From NCBI RefSeq assembly GCF_002895005.1, contig NZ_POWF01000009.1, positions 1 to 64,000 on the forward strand: 64,000 bases of DNA. Reading direction: 5' to 3'. The position numbers and the translations under genes were made by a program. Source of the DNA: Hanstruepera neustonica (GTDB lineage Bacteria > Bacteroidota > Bacteroidia > Flavobacteriales > Flavobacteriaceae). The stretch's first letter is position 1. Every line of letters begins with the position of its first letter. The notes under the pieces are model-generated. The model was not told the DNA's origin. It did not search any database and saw only the letters and a list, made by a program, of their open reading frames with translations. Below, piece by piece: positions 45,536 to 53,903 of the stretch.

Positions 45536-46231
45536 ATGCATAAAATAACAATAGCCATTGATGGATTTTCCTCTACTGGAAAAAGTACGGTAGCCAGGCA
45601 ATTAGCCAAACATCTAGGATATATTTATGTTGATTCTGGAGCCATGTATCGTGCTGTGACCTTATATGCCATGAATCAGCAATTTATTGATGATAATCAA
45701 TTTGATGTCAATGCGTTAGTTACAAATCTTCATCATGTGACTATTCATTTTGAATTTAATCGTGAAACAGGCAATGCGGATGTCTATCTGAACGGAAAGA
45801 ATGTTGAAAAGCAAATACGTACCTTGGAAGTTTCAAACTGTGTTAGCCGTGTGGCAGCTGTACCTGAAGTGCGTTACCAATTAGTGAAACAGCAGCAACA
45901 AATGGGCAAAGAAAAAGGCGTTGTTATGGATGGACGTGATATTGGCACTGTGGTATTTCCTCATGCCGAATTAAAGATATTTATGACCGCTTCAGCAGAA
46001 ACCAGAGCGCAAAGACGTTATGATGAGTTAATCAATCGTGGCGATAAGGTAAACTTTAACGAAGTCCTTCACAATATTCAAGAGCGAGACTACATCGATT
46101 CCCATAGAGCAGATTCTCCTTTGGTAAAGGCTGAAGACGCTATAGAAATTGATAATTCCAACTTAACATTAGACCAGCAATTTCAAAAAGTTTTGAACCT
46201 GGTTACCATGACTTTAGAGAATTTGGAATAA
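45536..46231 (+). CDS. cmk: (d)CMP kinase
   Basis: 231 residues. P-loop IDGFSSTGKSTVARQLA, the YVDSGAMYRAVTLYA CMP-binding block, MDGRDIGTVVFP, and the lid with ARAQRRYDEL-type arginines. Phosphorylates CMP and dCMP with ATP in pyrimidine salvage. Begins with no gap after porQ, so co-transcribed. rpsA follows but has its own promoter. Confidence 0.94.
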   Translation: MHKITIAIDGFSSTGKSTVARQLAKHLGYIYVDSGAMYRAVTLYAMNQQFIDDNQFDVNALVTNLHHVTIHFEFNRETGNADVYLNGKNVEKQIRTLEVSNCVSRVAAVPEVRYQLVKQQQQMGKEKGVVMDGRDIGTVVFPHAELKIFMTASAETRAQRRYDELINRGDKVNFNEVLHNIQERDYIDSHRADSPLVKAEDAIEIDNSNLTLDQQFQKVLNLVTMTLENLE

Positions 46232-46257
46232 TTATTTAATTTTCAACGAATAAGCTA

Positions 46258-46288
46258 TTGTTTTATTAAGTAAAAAGTAGTATTTTTG
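46258..46288 (+). promoter_or_regulatory. Strong Bacteroidota promoter of rpsA
   Basis: TTG (46258-46260), 20-bp spacer, TATTTTTG (46281-46288), an exact match to the consensus. Transcription would begin near 46294, leaving a leader of ~115 nt before rpsA, long enough for translational autoregulation as known for S1 in other bacteria. Confidence 0.75.
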
Positions 46289-46407
46289 CACTCCTTTTTA
46301 GCAATGCGTTGGAAATTAAAGAGGGATACAAACTAAAACATAACACTTCTGTGTGTTAATTGCTTAAACTTTCCAAGACATAACAGAATACAAATTAGTA
46401 TCAGCAT

Positions 46408-48261
46408 ATGGCTGAAAAAGCAAAACAAGCGGAAGTTGAAGCAACTGAAGCACAAGCAGTTGAAACAACTGAAACTGAAACAAAAACGGCTAAGGCTCCA
46501 GTAGTATCTGAAGCTCAAGCAAACCCTGAAAAATTCTTAAAAGATTTTAACTGGCACAATTACCAAGAAGGTATTGATGAGGTTGAAGATTCTCAATTAA
46601 AAGAATTTGAAAAATTAGTAGCTGAAAATTTCGTTGACACTTTAGATGATGAAGTTGTTGAAGGTGAAGTTATCCACATTACAGATCGTGATGCTATTAT
46701 TGACATCAACGCAAAATCTGAAGGTGTTATCTCATTAAACGAGTTTCGTTACAATCCGAATTTAAAAGTAGGAGACAAAGTAGAAGTTTTAATCGATGTT
46801 CGTGAAGACGCTACTGGTCAGTTAGTATTATCACACAGAAAAGCACGTGTTATCAAGGCATGGGATCGTGTGAATGCTGCTCACGAAAGTGGTGAAATCG
46901 TTAATGGTTTCGTTAAGTGTAGAACTAAAGGTGGTATGATTGTAGATGTTTTCGGAATTGAAGCATTCTTACCAGGTTCTCAAATTGACGTGAAGCCAAT
47001 TCGCGATTACGATCAATATGTAAATAAAACAATGGAATTCAAAGTTGTTAAAATCAACCACGAATTCAAAAACGTTGTTGTTTCTCACAAAGCGCTTATT
47101 GAAGCAGATATTGAGGAACAAAAGAAAGAAATCATTGGTCAGTTAGAAAAAGGACAAGTATTAGAAGGTGTTGTTAAAAACATCACGTCTTATGGTGTGT
47201 TCATTGACCTTGGTGGTGTAGATGGTTTAATCCACATTACCGATCTTTCTTGGTCACGTATCAACCATCCAAATGAGATTGTTGAGTTAGACCAAAAACT
47301 TAACGTGGTAATCCTTGATTTTGATGAAGATAAGTCAAGAATCCAATTAGGTCTTAAACAATTATCTAAACACCCTTGGGATGCTTTAGGTGAAGATGTT
47401 AAAGTTGGTGACAAAGTAAAAGGTAAAGTAGTTGTTATTGCAGATTACGGTGCGTTTATTGAAGTTGCTGATGGTGTAGAAGGTCTTATCCACGTTTCTG
47501 AAATGTCTTGGTCAACACATTTACGTTCAGCTCAAGATTTCGTTTCTGTTGGAGACGAAGTTGAGGCTCAAATCTTAACATTAGATAGAGAAGATCGTAA
47601 AATGTCTTTAGGTATTAAGCAATTAACACCAGATCCATGGACAGATATTACATCTAAATATCCTGTAGGTTCTAAACACACAGGTACTGTTCGTAACTTT
47701 ACAAACTTTGGTGTATTTGTTGAATTGGAAGAAGGTATTGATGGTTTAATCTATATTTCAGATTTATCTTGGACCAAGAAAATCAAACACCCAAGTGAGT
47801 TCTGTAACGTTGGTGATAAATTAGACGTTGTGGTTCTTGAGTTGGATGTTGAAGGACGTAAATTAAGTTTAGGTCACAAACAAACAACCGAAAACCCTTG
47901 GGATAAATATGAAGAAGAATTCGCTGTTGGAACCGTTCACAAAGCTGAATTAACTGAAATAGTTGACAAAGGTGCAACTATTGAGTTCAATGAGGATATT
48001 GTAGCTTTCGTTCCTGCTCGTCACATGGAAAAAGAAGACGGTAAGAAACTTAAGAAAGGTGAAGAAGTAGAATTCAAAATCATTGAATTTAATAAAGAGT
48101 TTAAACGTGTTGTTGCTTCGCATACAGCTATCTTCAGAGAAGAGGAAGCTGCTAATGTAAAAGCTGCTGCCGCTAAAAATGCAGCTGCAGAAGTTAAACC
48201 TACTTTAGGTGATGCTAATGATACATTGCAAGCTCTTAAAGATAAAATGGAAGGCAAGTAA
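46408..48261 (+). CDS. rpsA: 30S ribosomal protein S1
   Basis: 617 residues. An N-terminal Ala/Glu/Thr-rich extension (~1-55) specific to Bacteroidota is followed by a run of S1 (OB-fold) domains; the well-matched ones repeat GVVKNITSYGVFIDLGGVDG, KVVVIADYGAFIEVADG and TVRNFTNFGVFVELEEG. It binds mRNA at the ribosome and helps initiation, important where Shine-Dalgarno sequences are weak, as in this phylum. Codon use is noticeably more optimised than in the neighbours. Own promoter, closed by a terminator at 48285. Confidence 0.95.
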   Translation: MAEKAKQAEVEATEAQAVETTETETKTAKAPVVSEAQANPEKFLKDFNWHNYQEGIDEVEDSQLKEFEKLVAENFVDTLDDEVVEGEVIHITDRDAIIDINAKSEGVISLNEFRYNPNLKVGDKVEVLIDVREDATGQLVLSHRKARVIKAWDRVNAAHESGEIVNGFVKCRTKGGMIVDVFGIEAFLPGSQIDVKPIRDYDQYVNKTMEFKVVKINHEFKNVVVSHKALIEADIEEQKKEIIGQLEKGQVLEGVVKNITSYGVFIDLGGVDGLIHITDLSWSRINHPNEIVELDQKLNVVILDFDEDKSRIQLGLKQLSKHPWDALGEDVKVGDKVKGKVVVIADYGAFIEVADGVEGLIHVSEMSWSTHLRSAQDFVSVGDEVEAQILTLDREDRKMSLGIKQLTPDPWTDITSKYPVGSKHTGTVRNFTNFGVFVELEEGIDGLIYISDLSWTKKIKHPSEFCNVGDKLDVVVLELDVEGRKLSLGHKQTTENPWDKYEEEFAVGTVHKAELTEIVDKGATIEFNEDIVAFVPARHMEKEDGKKLKKGEEVEFKIIEFNKEFKRVVASHTAIFREEEAANVKAAAAKNAAAEVKPTLGDANDTLQALKDKMEGK

Positions 48262-48284
48262 TTAAAACCTTCATAATTAAAAGT

Positions 48285-48316
48285 AAAAGCCTTCCAGTTT
48301 TTTGGAAGGCTTTTTA
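48285..48316 (+). terminator. Rho-independent terminator after rpsA
   Basis: AAAAGCCTTCCA / TGGAAGGCTTTT stem with 6-nt loop and trailing T run, 24 bp after the rpsA stop. Confidence 0.9.
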
Positions 48317-48327
48317 TTTTTTTGCAT

Positions 48328-48335
48328 TATCTTTG
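48328..48335 (+). promoter_or_regulatory. -7 box of the pyrR-pyrB operon
   Basis: TATCTTTG is an exact TAnnTTTG match 26 bp before the pyrR ATG. A TTG at 48302-48304 lies 23 bp upstream, inside the 3' arm of the rpsA terminator. No anti-terminator-type leader is present between box and gene. Confidence 0.5.
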
Positions 48336-48361
48336 TACTCCAAACAACGTTTGGATAGTTT

Positions 48362-48901
48362 ATGAGTCAAAAAGTTTTACTTAACGCAAAAGAGGTAAAC
48401 ATCATTCTTCACCGATTGGCTTGTCAACTTATTGAAAACCACAACGATTTTTCGAATACCGTATTAATAGGCATACAGCCCAGAGGAAAATATTTGGCCA
48501 ATAGGCTGGCTCAAATGTTACGAGAAGATTACAAAGTCAAGAATGTACAATTGGGACATTTAGATATTACCTTCTTTCGGGATGATTTTAGACGCAGTGA
48601 CAAACCTCTGGAAGCCAATACAACGGAGATCAACTTTTTAGTAGAAAACAAAAAAATAGTCTTTATTGACGACGTCTTGTATACGGGTCGCAGTATTCGT
48701 GCGGCTCTGACTGCCATTCAATCGTTTGGCCGACCAAATGAAATTGAATTGTTAACCTTAATCGATAGACGTTTTAGTCGACATTTACCTATTCAACCTA
48801 ACTATAAGGGTAGACAGGTAGACGCCATTAATAAAGAAAAAGTTATTGTGCATTGGGAAGAAGAACAAGGCGAGGATGCCGTATACTTAATAAACAATTG
48901 A
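48362..48901 (+). CDS. pyrR: PyrR bifunctional regulator / uracil phosphoribosyltransferase
   Basis: 179 residues, PRTase fold. PRPP-binding motif VFIDDVLYTGRSIRAAL, IGIQPRGKYLA near the N-terminus, RRFSRHLPIQPNYKGRQVD in the C-terminal half. In Firmicutes it binds pyr mRNA leaders to attenuate transcription. Here the leader is too short for that structure, so a UPRTase or other regulatory role is possible (inference). First gene of pyrR-pyrB-STAS-rnz. Confidence 0.9.
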   Translation: MSQKVLLNAKEVNIILHRLACQLIENHNDFSNTVLIGIQPRGKYLANRLAQMLREDYKVKNVQLGHLDITFFRDDFRRSDKPLEANTTEINFLVENKKIVFIDDVLYTGRSIRAALTAIQSFGRPNEIELLTLIDRRFSRHLPIQPNYKGRQVDAINKEKVIVHWEEEQGEDAVYLINN

Positions 48902-48905
48902 TAGT

Positions 48906-49835
48906 ATGAGTGAGTTAAGTGTCAATCACTTATTGGGAATCAAATATCTGAATAACGACGATATTAAACTTATTTTTGAAACTGCTGACCACTTTAAAGA
49001 AGTCATCAACCGACCGATCAAGAAAGTACCATCACTTCGTGATATTACCATTGCCAATTTATTTTTTGAAAATTCCACCAGAACTAAACTGTCTTTTGAA
49101 TTAGCTGAAAAACGATTGTCAGCTGATGTGATCAACTTCTCGGCATCGCAATCATCCGTTAAAAAAGGCGAAACCTTAATCGATACGGTCAACAACATTC
49201 TTTCCATGAAAGTGGATATGGTGGTTATGCGTCACCCAAATCCTGGTGCCAGTGTATTTTTATCCAATCATGTGAATGCTAGTATTATAAATGCGGGAGA
49301 TGGTGCTCATGAACATCCCACACAGGCTTTATTGGATTCCTATTCTATTCGGGAGCGATTGGGAAGCGTCAGGGGTAAGAAAGTCGTCATAGTTGGTGAT
49401 ATTTTGCACAGTCGTGTAGCATTATCAAATATATTCGCCTTAAAAACCCAAGGCGCGCAGGTTATGGTTTGTGGACCTAAAACCCTTATTCCAAAATATA
49501 TTGATAAATTGGGTGTTACGGTTGAAACTAATTTAAAAAAAGCCCTAAATTGGTGTGACGTTGCCAATATGCTCCGCGTTCAAAATGAGCGCATGTCAGT
49601 GAGTTATTTTCCATCAGCAAGGGAGTATACGCAACAATATGGTGTCAATATGAAATTACTGAAGTCTCTTGATAAGGAAATTACCATCATGCACCCAGGA
49701 CCAATCAATCGTGGTGTGGAAATAACCAGCGAGGTAGCAGATTCAGATCAGGCCATTATATTGGACCAAGTACAAAACGGTGTGGCAATTAGAATGGCTG
49801 TTATTTATTTACTAGCATCAAAAATTAAACAATAG
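48906..49835 (+). CDS. pyrB: Aspartate carbamoyltransferase catalytic chain
   Basis: 309 residues. Carbamoyl-phosphate site FFENSTRTKLSFE, the HPTQALLDSYSIRE block, and HPGPINRGVEI near the C-terminus. It makes N-carbamoyl-aspartate in pyrimidine synthesis. No pyrI is adjacent, so the enzyme is probably of the unregulated, catalytic-trimer class. 4 bp after pyrR. Confidence 0.95.
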   Translation: MSELSVNHLLGIKYLNNDDIKLIFETADHFKEVINRPIKKVPSLRDITIANLFFENSTRTKLSFELAEKRLSADVINFSASQSSVKKGETLIDTVNNILSMKVDMVVMRHPNPGASVFLSNHVNASIINAGDGAHEHPTQALLDSYSIRERLGSVRGKKVVIVGDILHSRVALSNIFALKTQGAQVMVCGPKTLIPKYIDKLGVTVETNLKKALNWCDVANMLRVQNERMSVSYFPSAREYTQQYGVNMKLLKSLDKEITIMHPGPINRGVEITSEVADSDQAIILDQVQNGVAIRMAVIYLLASKIKQ

Positions 49836-49839
49836 TATT

Positions 49840-50172
49840 ATGATTTTTGACAAGAAAGACAACATTACCATTATAACCCAGGAGAAAGCGTCCATTGTGG
49901 AATTGGTTAAAAAGTTGGATGTATTATACGAGCGATTTAAACATGATAATGTCATTATCGCCTTAACCAGTTTAAAACCCATTAGTTTATCTGAAATCGT
50001 GGAGTTTCTGGAATTGTCCAACACACATCGAAAAGCAAAAAATTCGTTTGTAATCGTTACCGATAAAGTGAATTTAGATGAAATGCCCGATGAATTGGTG
50101 GTCGTGCCAACCATGCAGGAAGCTTATGACATTGTTGAAATGGAAGAAATGGAGCGTGATTTAGGTTTTTAA
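49840..50172 (+). CDS. Small STAS-like protein between pyrB and rnz
   Basis: 110 residues, alternating strand/helix pattern (NITIITQEKASIVELVKKLD, DNVIIALTSLKPISL) like a STAS/SpoIIAA-type fold, with an acidic C-terminus (VEMEEMERDLGF). No phosphorylatable Ser/Thr is obvious. It lies 4 bp after pyrB and 1 bp before rnz, so it is translated from the same mRNA. Often carries the name of rnz in databases by proximity only. Function unknown. Confidence 0.75.
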   Translation: MIFDKKDNITIITQEKASIVELVKKLDVLYERFKHDNVIIALTSLKPISLSEIVEFLELSNTHRKAKNSFVIVTDKVNLDEMPDELVVVPTMQEAYDIVEMEEMERDLGF

Positions 50173-50173
50173 A

Positions 50174-51079
50174 ATGAAACTAACCATTTTAGGCTGTCAT
50201 AGTGCAACTCCAAGGATTAATACCAACCCGACTTCACAGGTTTTAGAGATTAATAACCATATATTTTTAATTGATTGTGGCGAAGGGACTCAAGTTGAAT
50301 TACGGCGTAATAAGGTCAAATTTTCCAGAATTAAACATATTTTCATTTCCCATCTTCATGGTGATCATTTTTTTGGATTAATTGGATTAATATCTACTTT
50401 CAGATTACTTACCCGAGAAACCGACTTACATATCTATGGACCAAAGGGCCTCAAAGAAGTTATAACCCTTCAGTTAAAGCTGGGGAATTCATGGACTAAT
50501 TTCAAATTGATATTTCATGAATTAACCTCCAATGAATCTGAAGTCATTTTTGAGGATGTTAAAGTTTCTGTGACGACGATTCCTTTAAAGCATCGGGTTT
50601 ATACTAATGGATTCTTGTTTAAAGAAAAAGAAGGGGAGCGTAAACTGGATATCAATGCCGTTTTAAATGCCGATATTGATAGGGCCTATTATCGAAAATT
50701 AAAGAAAGGTTTTGATGTTACTAATGAAAAGGGTGAATTAATTAAAAACGAAACAGTGACCAAAGAGCCCAATACACCAAAAAGTTATGCCTTCTGCAGC
50801 GATACTGCCTACACCGAAAGTATTGTGCCTATCATTAAAGATGTGACGGTGCTGTATCACGAATCAACCTTTTTGGAAAAACATGCACACTTATCAGCAC
50901 CTACAAAACACAGTAGTGCCATTGAAGCCGCTACCATTGCCAAAAAAGCAGACGTAGGCACGCTAATTTTAGGTCATTACTCGACGCGGTACGATGAAAC
51001 TGAAGAATTTAGAACCGAAGCGCGAACAGTTTTTGATAACGTAGTATTAGCCGAAAGTGGTAAGGTATTTAACTTTTGA
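50174..51079 (+). CDS. rnz: Ribonuclease Z
   Basis: 301 residues, metallo-beta-lactamase fold. Zinc motif HLHGDHFFGL, further ligands in FCSDTAYTE and LILGHYSTRY, and a CHSATPRINTNPTSQ N-terminal block typical of RNase Z. It cleaves the 3' trailer of tRNA precursors. Overlaps the convergent gene at 51069 by 11 bp. Confidence 0.94.
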   Translation: MKLTILGCHSATPRINTNPTSQVLEINNHIFLIDCGEGTQVELRRNKVKFSRIKHIFISHLHGDHFFGLIGLISTFRLLTRETDLHIYGPKGLKEVITLQLKLGNSWTNFKLIFHELTSNESEVIFEDVKVSVTTIPLKHRVYTNGFLFKEKEGERKLDINAVLNADIDRAYYRKLKKGFDVTNEKGELIKNETVTKEPNTPKSYAFCSDTAYTESIVPIIKDVTVLYHESTFLEKHAHLSAPTKHSSAIEAATIAKKADVGTLILGHYSTRYDETEEFRTEARTVFDNVVLAESGKVFNF

Positions 51080-51485
51080 ACTCTTCCAGGTTTTCCATCC
51101 AGTGAATAGCTTCTTCCAGACTGGAGCAACGCTTGAGACTATTTTCGGTAAATTGTTTTTCTAAAGTGGCATTCATGTAACTAATATCATCATAGACCAC
51201 TATAGCTGTAGCGACAATAAAACCAAATTCCTGATCAAATTGAGTCCATAGATGCGGATCGGACGAGTAGGAGTTAGCCCTGTTGATAATAAACCCTATT
51301 TTTAATTCGTAACCATAATGGCGAATCAATTCGGCTGCCAATTTTTGAATTTTGGTCCAGTCAAAGTGGATGCCTTCATGTAGTTCGGCAATTATGAAAT
51401 TATCCAACAAATAAAAATCACCAAAGGATAAGGTGATTTTGTGATGCTTTAATAGTTTGAAATAATTACTTTTTTCAAAAAACAT
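51069..51485 (-). CDS. STAS/SpoIIAA-like protein of unknown function
   Basis: 138 residues with alternating strands and helices (ITLSFGDFYLLDNFIIAELH, ATAIVVYDDISYM) and a C-terminal FxxxEEAxxWM-like ending (RCSSLEEAIHWMENLEEF), reminiscent of SpoIIAA-like families. No signal peptide. It is the second STAS-like protein beside rnz, on the opposite strand, with an 11-bp tail overlap. Confidence 0.6.
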   Translation of the reverse strand: MFFEKSNYFKLLKHHKITLSFGDFYLLDNFIIAELHEGIHFDWTKIQKLAAELIRHYGYELKIGFIINRANSYSSDPHLWTQFDQEFGFIVATAIVVYDDISYMNATLEKQFTENSLKRCSSLEEAIHWMENLEEFKS

Positions 51486-51577
51486 TTTATCAATTATTGC
51501 TTAAATTTATAAGAAATTTCAGTGGTTTAAAAATATTGGCTGCAATTAATTAGCAATTTTAATAAAACAATGTCTTA

Positions 51578-52225
51578 ATGGAATCAGACTTAAGCAATTA
51601 TAGAAAATCTTATGAAAAGGGCGAATTGACTCTTGAGCAATCCCCTGAAAACCCGATGGAATTGTTTAGATCCTGGTTTCATGAAGTTGATGACCATTTT
51701 CCACAAGACGAAACCAATGCCATGACGATTTCAACCATAGGATTAGATGGTTTCCCAAAAAGTCGCGTCGTTCTATTAAAGCGTTTTACCTATGAAGGCT
51801 TTATTTTCTACACGAACTATCATAGTGAAAAAGGAAAAGCCATTGCCAATAATCCCAATGTGTGTTTATCATTCTTCTGGCATGGTGCCGAGCGGCAAAT
51901 TATTATCAAAGGTGTTGCTGAAAAAATAAGTGACAATTTAAGCGACGGTTATTTTGAATCGCGCCCGCGAGGTAGTCAGTTAGGAGCTGCAGTTTCCGAC
52001 CAAAGTGCGGTGATACCCAATAGAGCCTATTTGGAAGATAAATTGAAGGCATTAGAAAAGCAGTATGAAGGGCAGGAGATACCTAGACCAGAATTTTGGG
52101 GTGGCTTTATAGTCAAGCCGGTTGAGATAGAATTTTGGCAAGGTCGCCCAAATAGATTACATGATAGAATCCGTTATCATTTAGAAACGGATTACGCGTG
52201 GACTAAAAATCGATTATCGCCCTGA
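51578..52225 (+). CDS. pdxH: Pyridoxamine 5'-phosphate oxidase
   Basis: 215 residues, the usual size. FMN-binding split barrel with PKSRVVLLKRFTYEGFIFYT, the SERGSQL-type segment SRPRGSQLGAAVSDQS, and the C-terminal EFWQGRPNRLHDRIRY motif. It makes pyridoxal 5'-phosphate from pyridoxamine/pyridoxine phosphate. Monocistronic. Confidence 0.95.
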   Translation: MESDLSNYRKSYEKGELTLEQSPENPMELFRSWFHEVDDHFPQDETNAMTISTIGLDGFPKSRVVLLKRFTYEGFIFYTNYHSEKGKAIANNPNVCLSFFWHGAERQIIIKGVAEKISDNLSDGYFESRPRGSQLGAAVSDQSAVIPNRAYLEDKLKALEKQYEGQEIPRPEFWGGFIVKPVEIEFWQGRPNRLHDRIRYHLETDYAWTKNRLSP

Positions 52226-52231
52226 TAAAAC

Positions 52232-52316
52232 CGATTAAAGGCACAATTTTTACTTCAAAATGTGCATTTCATCGATTAAAAACATAATGAATCGACAAAA
52301 TGCATGTCTTTAATCG
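52232..52316. repeat. Nested palindrome upstream of the CAP-domain gene
   Basis: Outer arms CGATTAAAGGCA (52232-52243) and TGTCTTTAATCG (52305-52316) enclose inner arms TGCATTTCATCGATT (52263-52277) and AATCGACAAAATGCA (52290-52304); each pair has one or two mismatches. The whole could fold into one long hairpin between the pdxH stop and the CAP gene. It has no terminal T run. Confidence 0.55.
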
Positions 52317-52390
52317 ATTTTAACATTTCTTTAACACTTTCTTTCAGGTAGGCGGTTAATTTTACTATCCCAAATCTAAATAACCTAACA

Positions 52391-52885
52391 ATGAAAAGAC
52401 CTACTTTATTACCAGTTATGGTATTGTTAATCATGTTTGCAACCTCATGTTCGTCTGAATCTTTAGATGACAATGCAAACAATGCACAAGCTCATTTAGT
52501 GGTTCCAGAAACCAAATCTATTGAAGTGGAAATTATGGAACTGATAAATGATCATAGATTAAGTATGGGTTTAAACCCATTAAACAATATGAATGTTATT
52601 AAAGCACAAGCTTATAGCCATACGGGTTATATGATTGCTCAAAATAACGTGTCTCATGATAATTTTTTCCAACGTAAAAGTTATTTGGTCAATAATGTAG
52701 GTGCCAATAGGGTGTCTGAAAATGTGGCCTATGGTTACACATCAGCACAGTCCGTGGTCAATGCCTGGTTAAACAGTGATGGTCACCGTGAAAACATTGA
52801 AGGTAATTATACCGATTTTGATATCTCAGCCGAACAGAATGAAGAAGGTAGATGGTATTACACCAATATATTTGTTAAGAAATAA
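52391..52885 (+). CDS. CAP-domain (SCP/PR1) lipoprotein
   Basis: 164 residues with signal peptide and lipobox (FATSC, C20). The CAP domain covers ~48-164: ELINDHRLSMGLNPL, AYSHTGYMIAQNNVSHDNFF, RVSENVAYGYTSAQSVVNAW and the terminal strand. The active-site-like His and Glu residues (HTGYM, SHDNF, SENVA, HRENIEG) are present. Outer-membrane lipoprotein; molecular role of bacterial CAP proteins is mostly unknown. Preceded by the nested palindrome. Confidence 0.87.
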   Translation: MKRPTLLPVMVLLIMFATSCSSESLDDNANNAQAHLVVPETKSIEVEIMELINDHRLSMGLNPLNNMNVIKAQAYSHTGYMIAQNNVSHDNFFQRKSYLVNNVGANRVSENVAYGYTSAQSVVNAWLNSDGHRENIEGNYTDFDISAEQNEEGRWYYTNIFVKK

Positions 52886-52950
52886 AAACCGACTCATAAT
52901 TGTTAGTATATAGATAGATTAATAGCAACCCAAATCAATTTACTTAAGAC

Positions 52951-52981
52951 AAAAAAGACTACCGTTCTGGTAGTCTTTTTT
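52951..52981 (+). terminator. Rho-independent terminator after the CAP gene
   Basis: AAAAAAGACTACC / GGTAGTCTTTTTT stem with a 5-nt loop, 65 bp past the CAP gene stop. Confidence 0.88.
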
Positions 52982-53062
52982 ATTAAATAATAAATACCTT
53001 CAATTAATGATTCATTTGTATAAATTTTAAGTAACTGATTTGCAGAAATAATATAGAATTTT

Positions 53063-53683
53063 TTATTCAAATAGATGGTTTATAAAAAAGCTTTCAATTT
53101 CTTCGGTAGAATAATTTTCTAAAATTTTATCATATAATCTTAATCCGCAGCTTTCAAATTTCTTTTCAACATGAATTAAAACGTAATTTACAGTTTCAAT
53201 CAATTCATCAATTCTTTTAACGGACCAACTTCCAATTCTCATTTGTTGAAATTTCATTGTAGCTTTTTCTGGGTTAGATTTGCTTACTGCAATGAATGCA
53301 GCTCCAAGTTCAAATTCGGTTTTTCTGCGATGAGCAATGAATCTATCTCTTAAATTTCTCAAGTACTCATGATTTTTTAAATGAATAGAATTATTTCCAA
53401 AAACTTGTTTTACATTCAATTGTGTATAGTCTTTTGAAGATGTAAAACACCTTCCATATATTGAAATGGCAGAATACATGAAGGATGATTCAAAAATTGT
53501 ATTTTCAGTTTTTTTTAGTTCATTCAAATAGTCTAAAACAGAAATTAAATCTACTTTCATTGAACCATAAGAAATAACCTGCTTAGAATACTTTTCTGGA
53601 ATTAAGGCTAGTTGAAAATCATCACCATAATTGTTATAAGTAACTTCTAATAATTTTTTTATAAAATCTTCTTTGGCTTCCAT
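53063..53683 (-). CDS. HEPN-like helical protein
   Basis: 206 residues from the ATG at 53683. All-helical, cytoplasmic, very AT-rich. The segment LRNLRDRFIAHRRKTEFE carries R112-x5-H118, the Rx4-6H pattern of HEPN nucleases, within a helical context that fits (NLRDRFIAHR also recalls the RDRxxAH motif of many AbiU2/HEPN-like proteins). No NTase or antitoxin partner is adjacent. It stands alone between two terminators. Family and toxicity are inferred, not shown. Confidence 0.6.
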   Translation of the reverse strand: MEAKEDFIKKLLEVTYNNYGDDFQLALIPEKYSKQVISYGSMKVDLISVLDYLNELKKTENTIFESSFMYSAISIYGRCFTSSKDYTQLNVKQVFGNNSIHLKNHEYLRNLRDRFIAHRRKTEFELGAAFIAVSKSNPEKATMKFQQMRIGSWSVKRIDELIETVNYVLIHVEKKFESCGLRLYDKILENYSTEEIESFFINHLFE

Positions 53684-53714
53684 GTGCTCTAACAATATCT
53701 TGCTTTTATGTAAA

Positions 53715-53722
53715 CAAAGCTA
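53715..53722 (-). promoter_or_regulatory. -7 box of the HEPN-like gene
   Basis: On the minus strand TAGCTTTG, an exact TAnnTTTG match, 32 bp before the ATG at 53683. No TTG at the ideal 19-20 bp spacing is seen. Confidence 0.4.
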
Positions 53723-53737
53723 ACTTTTTTAAAATTC

Positions 53738-53765
53738 AAAAGCCACTCACTGGGAGTGGCTTTTT
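53738..53765. terminator. Hairpin with flanking A and T runs
   Basis: AAAAGCCACTC / GAGTGGCTTTTT with a short loop, upstream of the HEPN-like gene. Stem sequence is close to the terminator at 38721. No plus-strand gene ends directly before it, so it may insulate the HEPN-like gene from transcription of the OmpA operon on the minus strand. Confidence 0.6.
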
Positions 53766-53857
53766 AGTTAATAAGATCATTGTTAGGAAGGTTTTAATAT
53801 TGTAAGCATATTAAATCAATTTACTTAAATCTTATAACTAGTATTGTTATGAAATCA

Positions 53858-53887
53858 CTGGTTAAGCTGCTTAAACAGCCTAACCAG
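53858..53887 (-). terminator. Hairpin after the OmpA-family gene
   Basis: CTGGTTAAGCTG (53858-53869) pairs with CAGCCTAACCAG (53876-53887) with one mismatch and a 6-nt loop, 17 bp past the stop of the gene at 53904. It lacks a T run on the minus strand, so it may stabilise the 3' end of the mRNA rather than terminate. Confidence 0.45.
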
Positions 53888-53903
53888 CATTTCAGATCTG
53901 TTT

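Noticed and set aside
38721-53765. Two hairpins with almost the same stem (38721 and 53738) as a mobile repeat
   Set aside because: Similarity is limited to a GC-containing terminator stem of ~11 bp; flanks are unrelated, so convergence of terminators is simpler.
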